From JAMCXS01 sp046705545 (GTDB lineage Bacteria; Acidobacteriota; Terriglobia; UBA7540): a stretch of DNA of 21,282 nt. Made by a program: the position numbers and the translations under genes. Location of the stretch: the NCBI GenBank assembly GCA_046705545.1, contig JBJKQF010000308.1, positions 1 to 21,282 of the forward strand, written 5' to 3'. Below, piece by piece: positions 8,324-15,455 of this stretch; the first letter of the stretch is position 1; the number at the start of each line of letters is the position of its first letter. The notes below the pieces were generated by a model. The model made no database searches. It saw nothing but the letters and a program-made list of their open reading frames with translations, and was not told where the DNA came from.

Positions 8324-9025
8324 TCAGTTAAACCGTGGAACTACCACCTCGTTCAGTTGGCCGTTCTCCAGGCGCAACATCCGAGCCGCGCGGTGCGCGA
8401 GTTCCATATTGTGCGTGGCGAGCACTGAGGTCAATCCATGCACCCGGTGCAGCCGTTCGAGCAGGTCGACGACAAGCTCGGCGGTCCGGCGATCCAGGTT
8501 CCCGGTAGGCTCATCTGCCAGCAACAGCGACGGCTTGTTCACCAGCGCCCTTGCCAGCGCCACCCGCTGTTGCTCACCCCCGGAAAGCTCGCCAACCCGG
8601 CGCCCCAAAGCCTTTTCCAATCCCACCTCCGCCAGAAGTTCCCTGGCCCGGCCTTGCGACCCCTTGACGTCTTTGCCTGCTATAAGCTGCGGCAACATCA
8701 CGTTTTCGAGCGCACTAAACTCAGGCAACAAGCGGTGCATCTGCCACACAAAGCCAATCTGCTGATTCCTATACTCCGCCTGGCCTTCATTTCCAAGCTC
8801 GCTCAACCTCTTCCCAGCAAAGTATAACTCACCTTCTGTCGGAGTGTCCAGAGCCGCAAGCAGATGCAACAACGTCGTTTTGCCGGTTCCGGACTCTCCC
8901 ACTAAGGCCACCAGTTCTCCCTCGCGAACTTCCAGGTTTAGGCCCTTAAACACCACCACGGATTCCGACCCGGAATGGAAGATTTTGCTGAGGTTATTAA
9001 CCTGCAGGATGACGTCTCGTTCCAT
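8324..9025 (-). CDS. lolD: Lipoprotein-releasing ABC transporter ATPase LolD
   Basis: This is the cytoplasmic ATPase of the LolCDE-type machine that extracts lipoproteins from the inner membrane for delivery to the outer membrane. The 233 residues carry Walker A GESGTGKT (43-50), a Q-loop region with the LolD-like pattern IGFVWQMHRLLPEFSALENV (90-109), signature LSGGEQQ (147-153), Walker B LLLADEP (167-173) and a switch histidine in LATHNMELA. The ATG at 9025 is taken as start because a GGAG lies eight bases before it; a TTG sits directly upstream at 9028. It follows lolC by 85 bp on the same strand, which separates it from MacB- or FtsE-type ATPases of similar sequence. Confidence 0.92.
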   Translation of the reverse strand: MERDVILQVNNLSKIFHSGSESVVVFKGLNLEVREGELVALVGESGTGKTTLLHLLAALDTPTEGELYFAGKRLSELGNEGQAEYRNQQIGFVWQMHRLLPEFSALENVMLPQLIAGKDVKGSQGRARELLAEVGLEKALGRRVGELSGGEQQRVALARALVNKPSLLLADEPTGNLDRRTAELVVDLLERLHRVHGLTSVLATHNMELAHRAARMLRLENGQLNEVVVPRFN

Positions 9026-9110
9026 CAATCAGACTCCGCTCCCACCTTCCCGCACTCCGGGAAATTACGCTTAATTTGCCGATTCTTCCGCACAGCGTCA
9101 GCCCGGTATC

Positions 9111-10340
9111 TCATTCGTAGCGCAGAATTTCCGCCGGATCCAGCTTGGTCGCCGCAAGCGAAGGGTAAAGCGTGGCTAGAAAGCTCACCCCCAACGCAGC
9201 CAGCGCAATCCACAAACCGTCCCACGGCCGAGGATGGAACGGCACAGACGACAGGCCGTAAATATCCGCTTGCAGCGGAATCAGCTTGTAATGCTGTCCC
9301 AGCCAGGAAGTTCCGTACCCTACCAGCAAACCCAGCACCGTACCCACCCAGGCAATCAATAATCCGTGCATGGTGAAGACGGCCCAGATCTGCCTCTTCT
9401 TGGCGCCCATCGACCGCAAGACCGCAATGTCGCTGTTCTTTTCCATAACCATCATCACCAGCGTGATGAAGATGTTCAGCGCCGCAACCAAAACAATCAG
9501 GCCGATGGTGAGGATCGTGACCAGGCGCTCCAACTTCAAGGCGGTAAAGAGCGAGCGGTTTTGATCCACCCAGGTGGTGGTCGCAAATCCCGGGCCGGCG
9601 GCTTTGAGCACGGTCTTCGCTACCGCATCCGCCTTATAGACATTATCCAGCTTGAACTCGATCACAGAAGCGACGTTCTGCAAGTCAAAAAGCCGCTGTG
9701 CGGCGTTCAGAGAGGTGAATGCCCAAGTCTGGTCAAAGTCGTAAAAGCCGGAACTGAAAACGCCCACCACGCGAAAATGCCTGAACTTTGGGACAGTACC
9801 AAAAGGCGTCAGAGACCCCTGCGGACTGGTCACCGTGACGGTGTCTCCCACAAAAACCCCCAGCGATTTCGCAAGGCCTTTTCCGATGATGATTGGGTCG
9901 GCGTTGGGAAACGTTTCCGAAAGCCCCGAGAGCGAACCTTCCGTCAGGTGCTGAAGCAGGTCCCCAACCTTGATCTCCCGCTTGGGATCGACCCCTTTGA
10001 GCACCACTCCCTGGGCTCGCTGGCGGCTGGAAATGAGCGCCTCCTCGTAGAGAGCGGGGGCGGCGGCCACCACATGCGGCAGCGTGGCAAGGCGCGCCGT
10101 CAATTGTTCATAGTGATGAATTCCGTCATTCTGCGCGCGGATCAGGTTGATGTTGGACGTAGCACCCAACAGCTTGCTCTCCAGCTCTTCCCGGAATCCG
10201 TTGTTGATGGCCAGCGCTACCACCAGCGCAGCCACTCCCGCCATCACTCCGATCACAGAAATGACCGTGATTACGGAGATGGCGGCTTGCCGCCGCTTCG
10301 CCTTCAGGTAGCGCATTGCCACAAAAAATTCAAAGCGCAT
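9111..10340 (-). CDS. lolC: Lipoprotein-releasing ABC transporter permease, LolC/LolE family
   Basis: This inner-membrane permease works with LolD to release lipoproteins to the periplasmic carrier. It is 409 residues, as expected for LolC/E. One N-terminal membrane helix at about 20-48 contains the family motif region GVAALVVALAINNGF. A large periplasmic MacB-like core covers 50-270, and three C-terminal helices lie at about 273-299, 319-343 and 374-396. The cytoplasmic coupling segment KNSDIAVLRSMGAKK (301-315) is typical of the family. Only one permease gene is present here, so it may act as a homodimer (as proposed for LolF-type systems) or pair with a subunit encoded elsewhere. No Shine-Dalgarno-like sequence precedes the ATG. 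Instead a GATAAT lies 11 bases upstream. It follows lysS by 107 bp. Confidence 0.93.
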   Translation of the reverse strand: MRFEFFVAMRYLKAKRRQAAISVITVISVIGVMAGVAALVVALAINNGFREELESKLLGATSNINLIRAQNDGIHHYEQLTARLATLPHVVAAAPALYEEALISSRQRAQGVVLKGVDPKREIKVGDLLQHLTEGSLSGLSETFPNADPIIIGKGLAKSLGVFVGDTVTVTSPQGSLTPFGTVPKFRHFRVVGVFSSGFYDFDQTWAFTSLNAAQRLFDLQNVASVIEFKLDNVYKADAVAKTVLKAAGPGFATTTWVDQNRSLFTALKLERLVTILTIGLIVLVAALNIFITLVMMVMEKNSDIAVLRSMGAKKRQIWAVFTMHGLLIAWVGTVLGLLVGYGTSWLGQHYKLIPLQADIYGLSSVPFHPRPWDGLWIALAALGVSFLATLYPSLAATKLDPAEILRYE

Positions 10341-10351
10341 AACAGGTAATC

Positions 10352-10357
10352 ATTATC
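10352..10357 (-). promoter_or_regulatory. Possible -10 box (GATAAT) for lolC
   Basis: On the minus strand GATAAT ends 11 bases before the lolC ATG, which lacks an SD sequence. The spacing matches that at 421-426, 12643-12648 and 15439-15444. The -35 region 17 bases upstream (TTTCCC) is poor, so this is a weak call on its own. Confidence 0.25.
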
Positions 10358-10447
10358 CGTGACATTGTGGATTAGGGAAAGTTTTATTAGCTCGCGGAGG
10401 GGTTCCAAGGGCCCCCGGGGCATGGATTGACAAGTTCCAGCGGCCCG

Positions 10448-12004
10448 TTACGCCGTGGATTTTTCAGGACGTAGCAGAGGGAAGAGAATCACGTCACGAA
10501 TGGAATGGGAGTTGGTAAGAAGCATGGTGAGGCGGTCGATCCCAATGCCCTCCCCGCCAGTTGGCGGCATGCCGTAACTCAGGGCGCGAATGTAATCTTC
10601 GTCGATGGGATGAGCTGAGAGGTCGCCCTTTTCGCGCAAAAGCTGCTGATATCGGAATCGGTCGCGCTGCTCGGCAGGATCGTTCAGCTCACTGAAGGCG
10701 TTGGCAATCTCCATTCCAGCCACGTACAGCTCAAACCGTTCAACGAAATTGGGATCGTCGGGCTTCTGCTTCGACAGCGGCGAAACCTCCAGCGGAAAAT
10801 CCAGGATGAAGGTGGGCTGAATCAGACGATGTTCAGCAACCATCTCGAAGACGGCCTGGAGCAATTCGCCCGGTGAGCTTTGATCCATAAAGTTCTGAGT
10901 GACCGGCGCTCCTCCAACTTCACGCACGAACCATTCGTTCAGTGCCGGAACCCGTTCGCGGAGATTCCGGGCGTCACCGAGATCCTCAACCTTGGGCTTC
11001 TGCGGAACCTCCTCGGGCCAGAAACGAACGATCGCCTCTTTCATGGTGTAACGCTCGAACTTTTCGAAGGAGATGTGATGTTCACCGTATTCGAACTCCA
11101 GCGAGCCCAAGACCGTCTTGGCGACGTGGCGCAGAAGGCGCTCGGAAAGCACGATCATGTCCTGGTAGTCCGCGTAAGCCTGATAGAACTCCAGCATGGT
11201 GAATTCCGGATTGTGCTGGGTGGAAATTCCCTCGTTCCGGAAGTTTCGGTTCACCTCGTAAACGCGGTCGAGCCCTCCCACAATCAATCTCTTCAGATAA
11301 AGCTCCGGGGCAATGCGCAGATAGAGGTCCAGATCGAGGGCATTATGATGGGTGATAAACGGGCGAGCCATGGCCCCGCCCGCCAAAGGCTGCATCATGG
11401 GGGTTTCAACTTCCAGGTAGCCCTCGGCCTCCAGAAATTCCCGCAATGCCCTGATCAACCGCGAGCGCCGCTCAAAAATGAGGCGCACATCGCTGTTCAC
11501 CATAAGGTCCAGATAGCGCTGGCGATAGCGAATTTCTACGTCCGCCAGGCCATGCCACTTTTCCGGCAACGGCAGCAGAGCTTTGGCCAGAAAATAGAGA
11601 TGTTCGGCATGGACTGTCAGTTCGCCGGTTCGCGTCCGAAAAAGGTAGCCTTCCACGCCGATGGGATCGCCCAGATCCAGCAGCTTGTACAACTCAAAAT
11701 CCTTCTCGCCCACCGCGTCCAGGCGAACGTAAATCTGCAACCGCTCTCCCCCACCCTGCAGATGCGCGAACCCAGCCTTGCCGTGGGGACGGATCGTCAT
11801 CACGCGGCCGGCCACCCGCACGGGAACCTTCTCCGCCGTCAGGCTCTCGGCGCTATGTCCAGAATACGAGGACAAAATTTGCGGGACGGTGTGAGTAAAC
11901 TCGAATTTGCGAGGGTAAAGCTCAAAACCCAAGTCCGCAATCGCGCGCAGCTTTCGCTCTCGCTGAAGAACTAATTCCTGGCTTTCGCCGCTTGATGTTG
12001 GCAA
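10448..12004 (-). CDS. lysS: Lysyl-tRNA synthetase, class II
   Basis: The enzyme charges tRNA-Lys with lysine in the cytoplasm. From the TTG at 12004 it is 518 residues, close to E. coli LysS (505). An N-terminal OB-fold anticodon-binding domain (about 55-145, VRVAGRVMTIRPHGKAGFAHL) precedes the class II catalytic core. Motif 1 is at about 190-204 (FLEAEGYLEVETPMM), motif 2 at about 247-272 (RVYEVNRNFRNEGI...HNPEFTMLE) and motif 3 near the C-terminus (GIGIDRLTMLLTNSHSIRDV). The start codon is not certain. TTG at 12004 has GAGGG eight bases upstream and would leave a 44-base leader from the promoter at 12055-12084. A TTG at 12034 would add ten residues but has no SD and lies only about 14 bases from the predicted transcript start. 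It heads the lysS-lolC-lolD-clpC-bamA-ompH run. Confidence 0.93.
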   Translation of the reverse strand: MPTSSGESQELVLQRERKLRAIADLGFELYPRKFEFTHTVPQILSSYSGHSAESLTAEKVPVRVAGRVMTIRPHGKAGFAHLQGGGERLQIYVRLDAVGEKDFELYKLLDLGDPIGVEGYLFRTRTGELTVHAEHLYFLAKALLPLPEKWHGLADVEIRYRQRYLDLMVNSDVRLIFERRSRLIRALREFLEAEGYLEVETPMMQPLAGGAMARPFITHHNALDLDLYLRIAPELYLKRLIVGGLDRVYEVNRNFRNEGISTQHNPEFTMLEFYQAYADYQDMIVLSERLLRHVAKTVLGSLEFEYGEHHISFEKFERYTMKEAIVRFWPEEVPQKPKVEDLGDARNLRERVPALNEWFVREVGGAPVTQNFMDQSSPGELLQAVFEMVAEHRLIQPTFILDFPLEVSPLSKQKPDDPNFVERFELYVAGMEIANAFSELNDPAEQRDRFRYQQLLREKGDLSAHPIDEDYIRALSYGMPPTGGEGIGIDRLTMLLTNSHSIRDVILFPLLRPEKSTA

Positions 12005-12012
12005 GGATAAAA

Positions 12013-12017
12013 CCCTC
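12013..12017 (-). promoter_or_regulatory. Ribosome binding site GAGGG that selects the lysS start
   Basis: On the minus strand GAGGG lies eight bases before the TTG at 12004. No comparable sequence precedes the alternative TTG at 12034, so this site favours the shorter LysS. Confidence 0.5.
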
Positions 12018-12054
12018 AATACATCCAGATTCAATATCGAATGCGAAGAATGGC

Positions 12055-12084
12055 ATTATAGGAAGTGCCTGGAAAAGGTGTCAA
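12055..12084 (-). promoter_or_regulatory. Consensus sigma70-type promoter of lysS
   Basis: On the minus strand TTGACA (12084-12079) and TATAAT (12060-12055) are both perfect hexamers separated by 18 bases. Transcription is predicted to start near 12048, upstream of lysS. This is the strongest promoter sequence in the window and may drive part or all of the lysS-to-ompH run. Confidence 0.75.
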
Positions 12085-12619
12085 GATAAAGGCACTTACA
12101 AAGCACCCCCCGGCGCGCTCGTCCATTTATCGGTTTTGGCGGATTCCAGGCGTCTCGCAACTTGCAGATGTGGCCTCGCGCGCGCTGTAGTGGGCTTCTC
12201 CTTGGGCAGGTGTGACTAGCGCAAAGACCGATGGAAAGACTAGGTCGCAACCGGCCCGAACCTGGCAGACGCCTCAAACACAGTTCACAGTTTTCAAGGA
12301 AGGTACGGTGGCGACGAACTCATTATAGTTAAGAGCACCGCCACTCCTTATGAAGTTAAATATCGGCGACGGCCGACACAGATTGGAAATGCATTCGGCC
12401 CTTGCTCGTCTGGCCTTTCGGTGCTCCAATACAGGCTGTCAAGGGGTTTTGGGGGTGTAAAAGTAGTTCACCTAATCCGGCATGGCCGTTTGACCACCAA
12501 AAAGCCATAAAGCATGTAACATGCTTTTATTCTTCATCTTGCATGGATTTTAAGCGGCCATAACGAATCCCAAAAGGTGCTCAAAGGCTGCAAAATATTG
12601 CATATTAACTACTTAATAC
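12085..12619. other. Intergenic region between lysS and the orphan gene
   Basis: No gene is supportable here; the short open frames have no coding character and no RBS. The left part (to about 12340) resembles the genome in composition. From about 12345, and more strongly from 12480, it becomes A/T-rich. Inverted repeats are seen: a small TCGGC-GACG-GCCGA hairpin at 12363-12376 and a nested pair at 12482-12561. No tRNA-like, transposase-like or attachment-site sequence was recognised. Confidence 0.6.
12482..12561. repeat. Nested inverted repeats in the A/T-rich intergenic region
   Basis: An inner perfect hairpin has arms AAAGCATG (12509-12516) and CATGCTTT (12520-12527) around a TAA loop, followed on the + strand by TTAT. 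An outer pair, ATGGCCG (12482-12488) and CGGCCAT (12555-12561), flanks it almost symmetrically. It could be a transcription stop, a regulator binding site or a structured RNA; the sequence alone does not decide. Confidence 0.5.
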
Positions 12620-12648
12620 TTGCACTTTCCTTAGATTTGTATTATAGT
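12620..12648 (+). promoter_or_regulatory. Promoter directly in front of the orphan membrane protein gene
   Basis: TTGCAC (12620-12625), a 17-base spacer and TATAGT (12643-12648) form a good sigma70-type promoter. The -10 box ends 11 bases before the ATG at 12660 and no SD sequence lies between, implying a very short or absent leader. Confidence 0.55.
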
Positions 12649-12659
12649 TCGGCGCGTAT

Positions 12660-13391
12660 ATGATTTGGCTCTGGGAAGCTGTAACACTAATTGGAGTTGC
12701 TTTGCTGTTGCGGCGTGCACTAGGCATGAACCGATCAAAGACGACACCCGTTGCGTTGACAAACCGTCGGGCTAATCAGGTCGAGCCCATTTTTAAACCA
12801 CTCGCCTCTGAGGTTGAAGCACACGGCACGATCATGGCTGTGTCGCTGAACGACGCCTTCGAGGAAAGCAAGGCAGGGCGCACTGAAGCGGCGCGCTGCA
12901 TGGTCAATATCTTCGCCAGCGAGTGGGATCGCTTGACGGGGTTGGTTGACTCCTTGCATCAACTTTCGCTCCGATATCTGCCTGTGGTGGATTTGCCGGT
13001 TCCGGTGCGAGATCTGAACGAAGACTGCTTCCGCTCCGGAACGATGATTGAATTCGTAAGGTTTAACGGATTCGTCGACCAGTTTGTCTTCCGTCCTAAG
13101 CTCCGGTTCCAATTGCACTTGAAACTCCAGCGGCGCGCCATCTCCATGCTTAGCGAAGAATTCCACCGCACCCACAGCGAAACGGAAGAGAACCTGGATT
13201 TCCTTCCCCACACATTACCCCAGTTCGATTTGCTGTTCCATGACATGGACCGTCTTGCCAAGGAATCACTGCTGGCCTTTAAAGCCGAGCTGGCTTGCCT
13301 GCCTGGGGATGCCATGGCAGACATCAAGGCTGAGGCTGAAGAGTTGGTTCGCGAGGGTGTGGTTCAACCTCTCGCTACTGTTAGTCAATAG
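12660..13391 (+). CDS. Membrane-anchored protein of unknown function
   Basis: I do not recognise this 243-residue protein. Residues 1-21 are a hydrophobic helix (WLWEAVTLIGVALLLRRAL) followed by Arg/Lys-rich sequence. This suggests a single N-terminal membrane anchor, or an uncleaved signal, with the bulk on the cytoplasmic side by the positive-inside rule. The rest is soluble-looking and mostly helical. A central basic/aromatic patch lies at about 125-160 (FVRFNGFVDQFVFRPKLRF...). An acidic helical segment follows (about 165-210), and an E/A-rich helix sits near the C-terminus (about 215-235). No enzymatic motif, zinc-binding cluster or repeat is seen; cysteines are isolated. It stands alone, with its own promoter, 600 bp downstream of a divergent lysS and convergent with the phosphofructokinase gene. 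A second ATG at codon 23 would remove the helix but has no better RBS. It is probably a real gene because of the long clean frame, the promoter and sensible codon use. Confidence 0.7.
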   Translation: MIWLWEAVTLIGVALLLRRALGMNRSKTTPVALTNRRANQVEPIFKPLASEVEAHGTIMAVSLNDAFEESKAGRTEAARCMVNIFASEWDRLTGLVDSLHQLSLRYLPVVDLPVPVRDLNEDCFRSGTMIEFVRFNGFVDQFVFRPKLRFQLHLKLQRRAISMLSEEFHRTHSETEENLDFLPHTLPQFDLLFHDMDRLAKESLLAFKAELACLPGDAMADIKAEAEELVREGVVQPLATVSQ

Positions 13392-13446
13392 CTACATCAT
13401 CCCAAGACAATATAAATAACAAAGGGATATTTGAGGTGAGGCCCTA

Positions 13447-13494
13447 GTGTGGCCCGCTCCGGTGGAGGTGTCGCCCACCGGAACGGACCCACAC
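13447..13494. terminator. Long stem-loop between convergent orphan gene and pfp
   Basis: GTGTGG (13447-13452) pairs with CCACAC (13489-13494). CCG (13454-13456) pairs with CGG (13484-13486). TCCGGTGG (13458-13465) pairs with CCACCGGA (13475-13482) around a nine-base loop. The interrupted 17-bp stem lies between two converging stop codons, where it could end transcripts from both sides. There is no T-run, so it may also act as a 3' stabilising structure. Confidence 0.5.
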
Positions 13495-13518
13495 CCGGGT
13501 GCAATTATAATGCAAGGT

Positions 13519-14565
13519 CTATCCGTAGAAGATCTCGGCGGTCTGGATCAGCTCCGGGTCAACGTACTTCAGCTTGGTCATCGCCTGCCCAAGAGGAATG
13601 TCGGTGATTTTATTACCCTTCAGGCAAACCATGCTCCCGAATTTGCCTTCGTGAATCAGGTCAACCGCCTTTACCCCGTATCGAGTCCCGAGGACACGGT
13701 CAAAGGCAGTGGGAGAGCCGCCGCGCTGGATGTGCCCCAGAACCGTAACGCGGGTCTCGTACCCAGTCCCCTTTTCGATCTCCGTGGCGATAACTTCCCC
13801 AACGCCCCCTAAATGCGCATGGCCGAATTGATCCAGTTTCTGGTCTTTGGTTACCAGTTGCTCGAATCCCTCCAGCTTGAACCCTTCCGCTACGACGACG
13901 ATGGAAAACAGGCGGCCCCGGGAGTGCCGCTTGGCCAAGATTTCGCAAATCGCCTCGATTCCCATCGGTTGCTCGGGAATCAGAATGCAATCAGCCCCGC
14001 CGGCTAATCCTCCGGTCACTGCAATCCAACCCGTGTGCCGCCCCATGACCTCAACAACCATGACGCGCTGGTGCGATTCCGCAGTGGTGTGCAGGCGGTC
14101 AATCGCCTCGGTGACGATGGAAACCGCTGTGTCAAAGCCAAAGGTCTGGTCGGTTCCTTCCACGTCGTTGTCAATGGTCTTGGGAACTCCCACGACCTTG
14201 AAACCTTCCTTCGCAAGGCTCCGCGCAACTCCCAGCGTGTCTTCGCCTCCGATCGCAATCAAGGAATCGATTCCCGATTTCTCCATCGTTTCGAGCAAGG
14301 CCTTCTTGTCCTTGGGGTCTTTCAAAGGATTCGTTCGAGAAGTGCCCAGAATGGTCCCGCCGCGGGGCAGGATGCCGGAAACCTTCATCAGATCAAGGGT
14401 ATCCAACGTGCCCTTCACCAGGCCCAACCACCCGTTCTTGACGCCTACCGTCTCATAACCTAGCATGTAGGCACGACGGACCACCGCGCGAATGACCGCA
14501 TTGAGTCCAGGGCAGTCACCTCCCCCTGTTAAAACTCCGATTGTTTTCTTGCCGTTTCTAGCCAT
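13519..14565 (-). CDS. pfp: 6-phosphofructokinase, probably pyrophosphate-dependent
   Basis: This enzyme phosphorylates fructose 6-phosphate to fructose 1,6-bisphosphate in glycolysis; with PPi as donor the step is reversible. The 348 residues carry GGGDCPGLN (14-22) at the nucleotide-binding loop, PKTIDND (128-134) with the catalytic Asp132, and MGRHTG (174-179) for sugar-phosphate binding. Two positions separate ATP from PPi enzymes. The loop at 106-109 reads GGED with Asp109, where ATP enzymes have Gly (GGDG or GGEG). Lys129 replaces the Gly of the ATP-type PGTIDND. Both point to the PPi group, like the actinobacterial GGEDTLG enzymes. It therefore differs from the allosteric ATP-PfkA, though ATP use cannot be excluded. 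The ATG has GAGGAG 12 bases upstream, rather distant. It lies downstream of the LysE-like gene with its own likely promoter. Confidence 0.93.
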   Translation of the reverse strand: MARNGKKTIGVLTGGGDCPGLNAVIRAVVRRAYMLGYETVGVKNGWLGLVKGTLDTLDLMKVSGILPRGGTILGTSRTNPLKDPKDKKALLETMEKSGIDSLIAIGGEDTLGVARSLAKEGFKVVGVPKTIDNDVEGTDQTFGFDTAVSIVTEAIDRLHTTAESHQRVMVVEVMGRHTGWIAVTGGLAGGADCILIPEQPMGIEAICEILAKRHSRGRLFSIVVVAEGFKLEGFEQLVTKDQKLDQFGHAHLGGVGEVIATEIEKGTGYETRVTVLGHIQRGGSPTAFDRVLGTRYGVKAVDLIHEGKFGSMVCLKGNKITDIPLGQAMTKLKYVDPELIQTAEIFYG

Positions 14566-14680
14566 TGTTTATTAATTCTCCTCAGGGAATATGGATCGCC
14601 GCTTGGCAAACTCCAGAAGTCTCCCGCCTGAAGGACTCATTCACCCTAAAAGGGGCCGCCTTCTAAACTGTAAATATACA

Positions 14681-14710
14681 TATCTACCAGGAAAGCGGCG
14701 TTCCGGTCAA
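14681..14710 (-). promoter_or_regulatory. Probable promoter of the phosphofructokinase gene
   Basis: On the minus strand TTGACC (14710-14705), an 18-base spacer and TAGATA (14686-14681) lie in the 157 bp gap after the LysE-like gene. They would give a leader of roughly 110 bases before the pfp ATG. Confidence 0.4.
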
Positions 14711-14722
14711 ATCCATCATCAC

Positions 14723-15337
14723 CTAACCCCCAAGGTATGCTCGCGCAAAATACCAAACTCCAAAGACCACCAGGAGGATGTTGGCGACGCGAAACAACTG
14801 CCGGTTGAACTCCTTGTGTAGCCCTGCGCCCCAGTTCATTAGCCAGACGGAAACAAAGGCGGCCCCATAATATCCCAGCACACTTCCGGCAAAAAAAGGA
14901 AGTACCCGCCAGTAGCCTCCGGTTCGCCCCTCGGCAATGATCGGCCCGGCGATAGTCAGCCAATACACCCAGGTACCTGGCGCGGTTGCTTCAACCAGAG
15001 TGGCCAGGCTGACGCTGGTGCGCGTCATGGTCCAGGAGTGGGTCTCTCCCCCGGGCTTCTTGGGGGGAGCTTTCCAAAGGGATATCCCACCAAAGGCCAC
15101 CAGCGCGATGCCGCCCGCATAGGCGGTGTAGTGCGCGATGTTGGACGGAATAAACCGATAGAAGAAGAAGGTGATAACCAGAAAGAGGCCGTCAACGGCC
15201 ATAGGCGGGCCCACCAGAAGCACCGAGGCTCGCGTCCACCGGCCTAGAGAAACCTGCGTCAAGGCGATCAGGTGCAAGGGGCTGGGAATCAACCCGCCAA
15301 CCGCGCCCATCCCCAGCCCTAAGAGCAACAAGTCCAT
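14723..15337 (-). CDS. LysE/RhtB-like six-helix membrane transporter
   Basis: The 204-residue inner-membrane protein has the length and six-helix layout of the LysE/RhtB amino-acid exporter superfamily. Helices lie at about 1-31, 37-62, 68-88, 107-135, 143-168 and 180-200. The first helix holds GAVGGLIPSPLHLIAL, a divergent form of the family's GxxxGPxPGP-like start. The fourth contains ATAPGTWVYWLTIAGPII, which resembles the NPK..FW region but has no NPK. The match is therefore to the fold family, and the substrate is unknown; other small families of this superfamily (cadmium or thiol exporters) are possible. No clear RBS precedes the ATG. It lies 157 bp upstream of pfp and diverges from the glycosyltransferase gene across 118 bp. 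Confidence 0.7.
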   Translation of the reverse strand: MDLLLLGLGMGAVGGLIPSPLHLIALTQVSLGRWTRASVLLVGPPMAVDGLFLVITFFFYRFIPSNIAHYTAYAGGIALVAFGGISLWKAPPKKPGGETHSWTMTRTSVSLATLVEATAPGTWVYWLTIAGPIIAEGRTGGYWRVLPFFAGSVLGYYGAAFVSVWLMNWGAGLHKEFNRQLFRVANILLVVFGVWYFARAYLGG

Positions 15338-15438
15338 AGTAATCTAGCAGCGTTCACGATTCCGGAATGCACAGCGGCGCGAAATGAAAGCGGCAAGGCG
15401 AATCAAAGCCTTTTGTTTCCGTCTCTCCCCCGCTCCGC

Positions 15439-15450
15439 TACAATGGGGAG
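15439..15450 (+). promoter_or_regulatory. -10-like TACAAT followed by GGGGAG before the glycosyltransferase
   Basis: TACAAT (15439-15444) ends 11 bases before the ATG at 15456. GGGGAG (15445-15450) lies five bases before that ATG and decides this start over the in-frame ATGs at 15384 and 15486. If TACAAT is the -10 box, the SD-like sequence would be largely outside the mRNA, so only one of the two readings may be right. The -35 region is weak (TTGTTT at 15413-15418). Confidence 0.4.
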
Positions 15451-15455
15451 CTTGG

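Noticed and set aside
9366..10349. Long + strand open frame opposite lolC
   Set aside because: Mirror of the lolC coding frame; His/Arg/Gln-rich translation typical of antisense frames.
10880..11974. Long + strand open frame opposite lysS
   Set aside because: Lies wholly within lysS, whose three class II motifs are intact.
12005..12034. TTG at 12034 as lysS start
   Set aside because: No SD-like sequence and only about 14 bases from the predicted transcript start; the TTG at 12004 has GAGGG at good spacing. Not fully excluded.
12056..12277. Short minus-strand open frame upstream of lysS
   Set aside because: It overlaps the consensus lysS promoter, has no RBS, and its translation is Arg/Cys-rich noise.
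13506..13511. TATAAT on the + strand after the orphan gene
   Set aside because: It would transcribe antisense into pfp, has no -35 partner and no gene follows.
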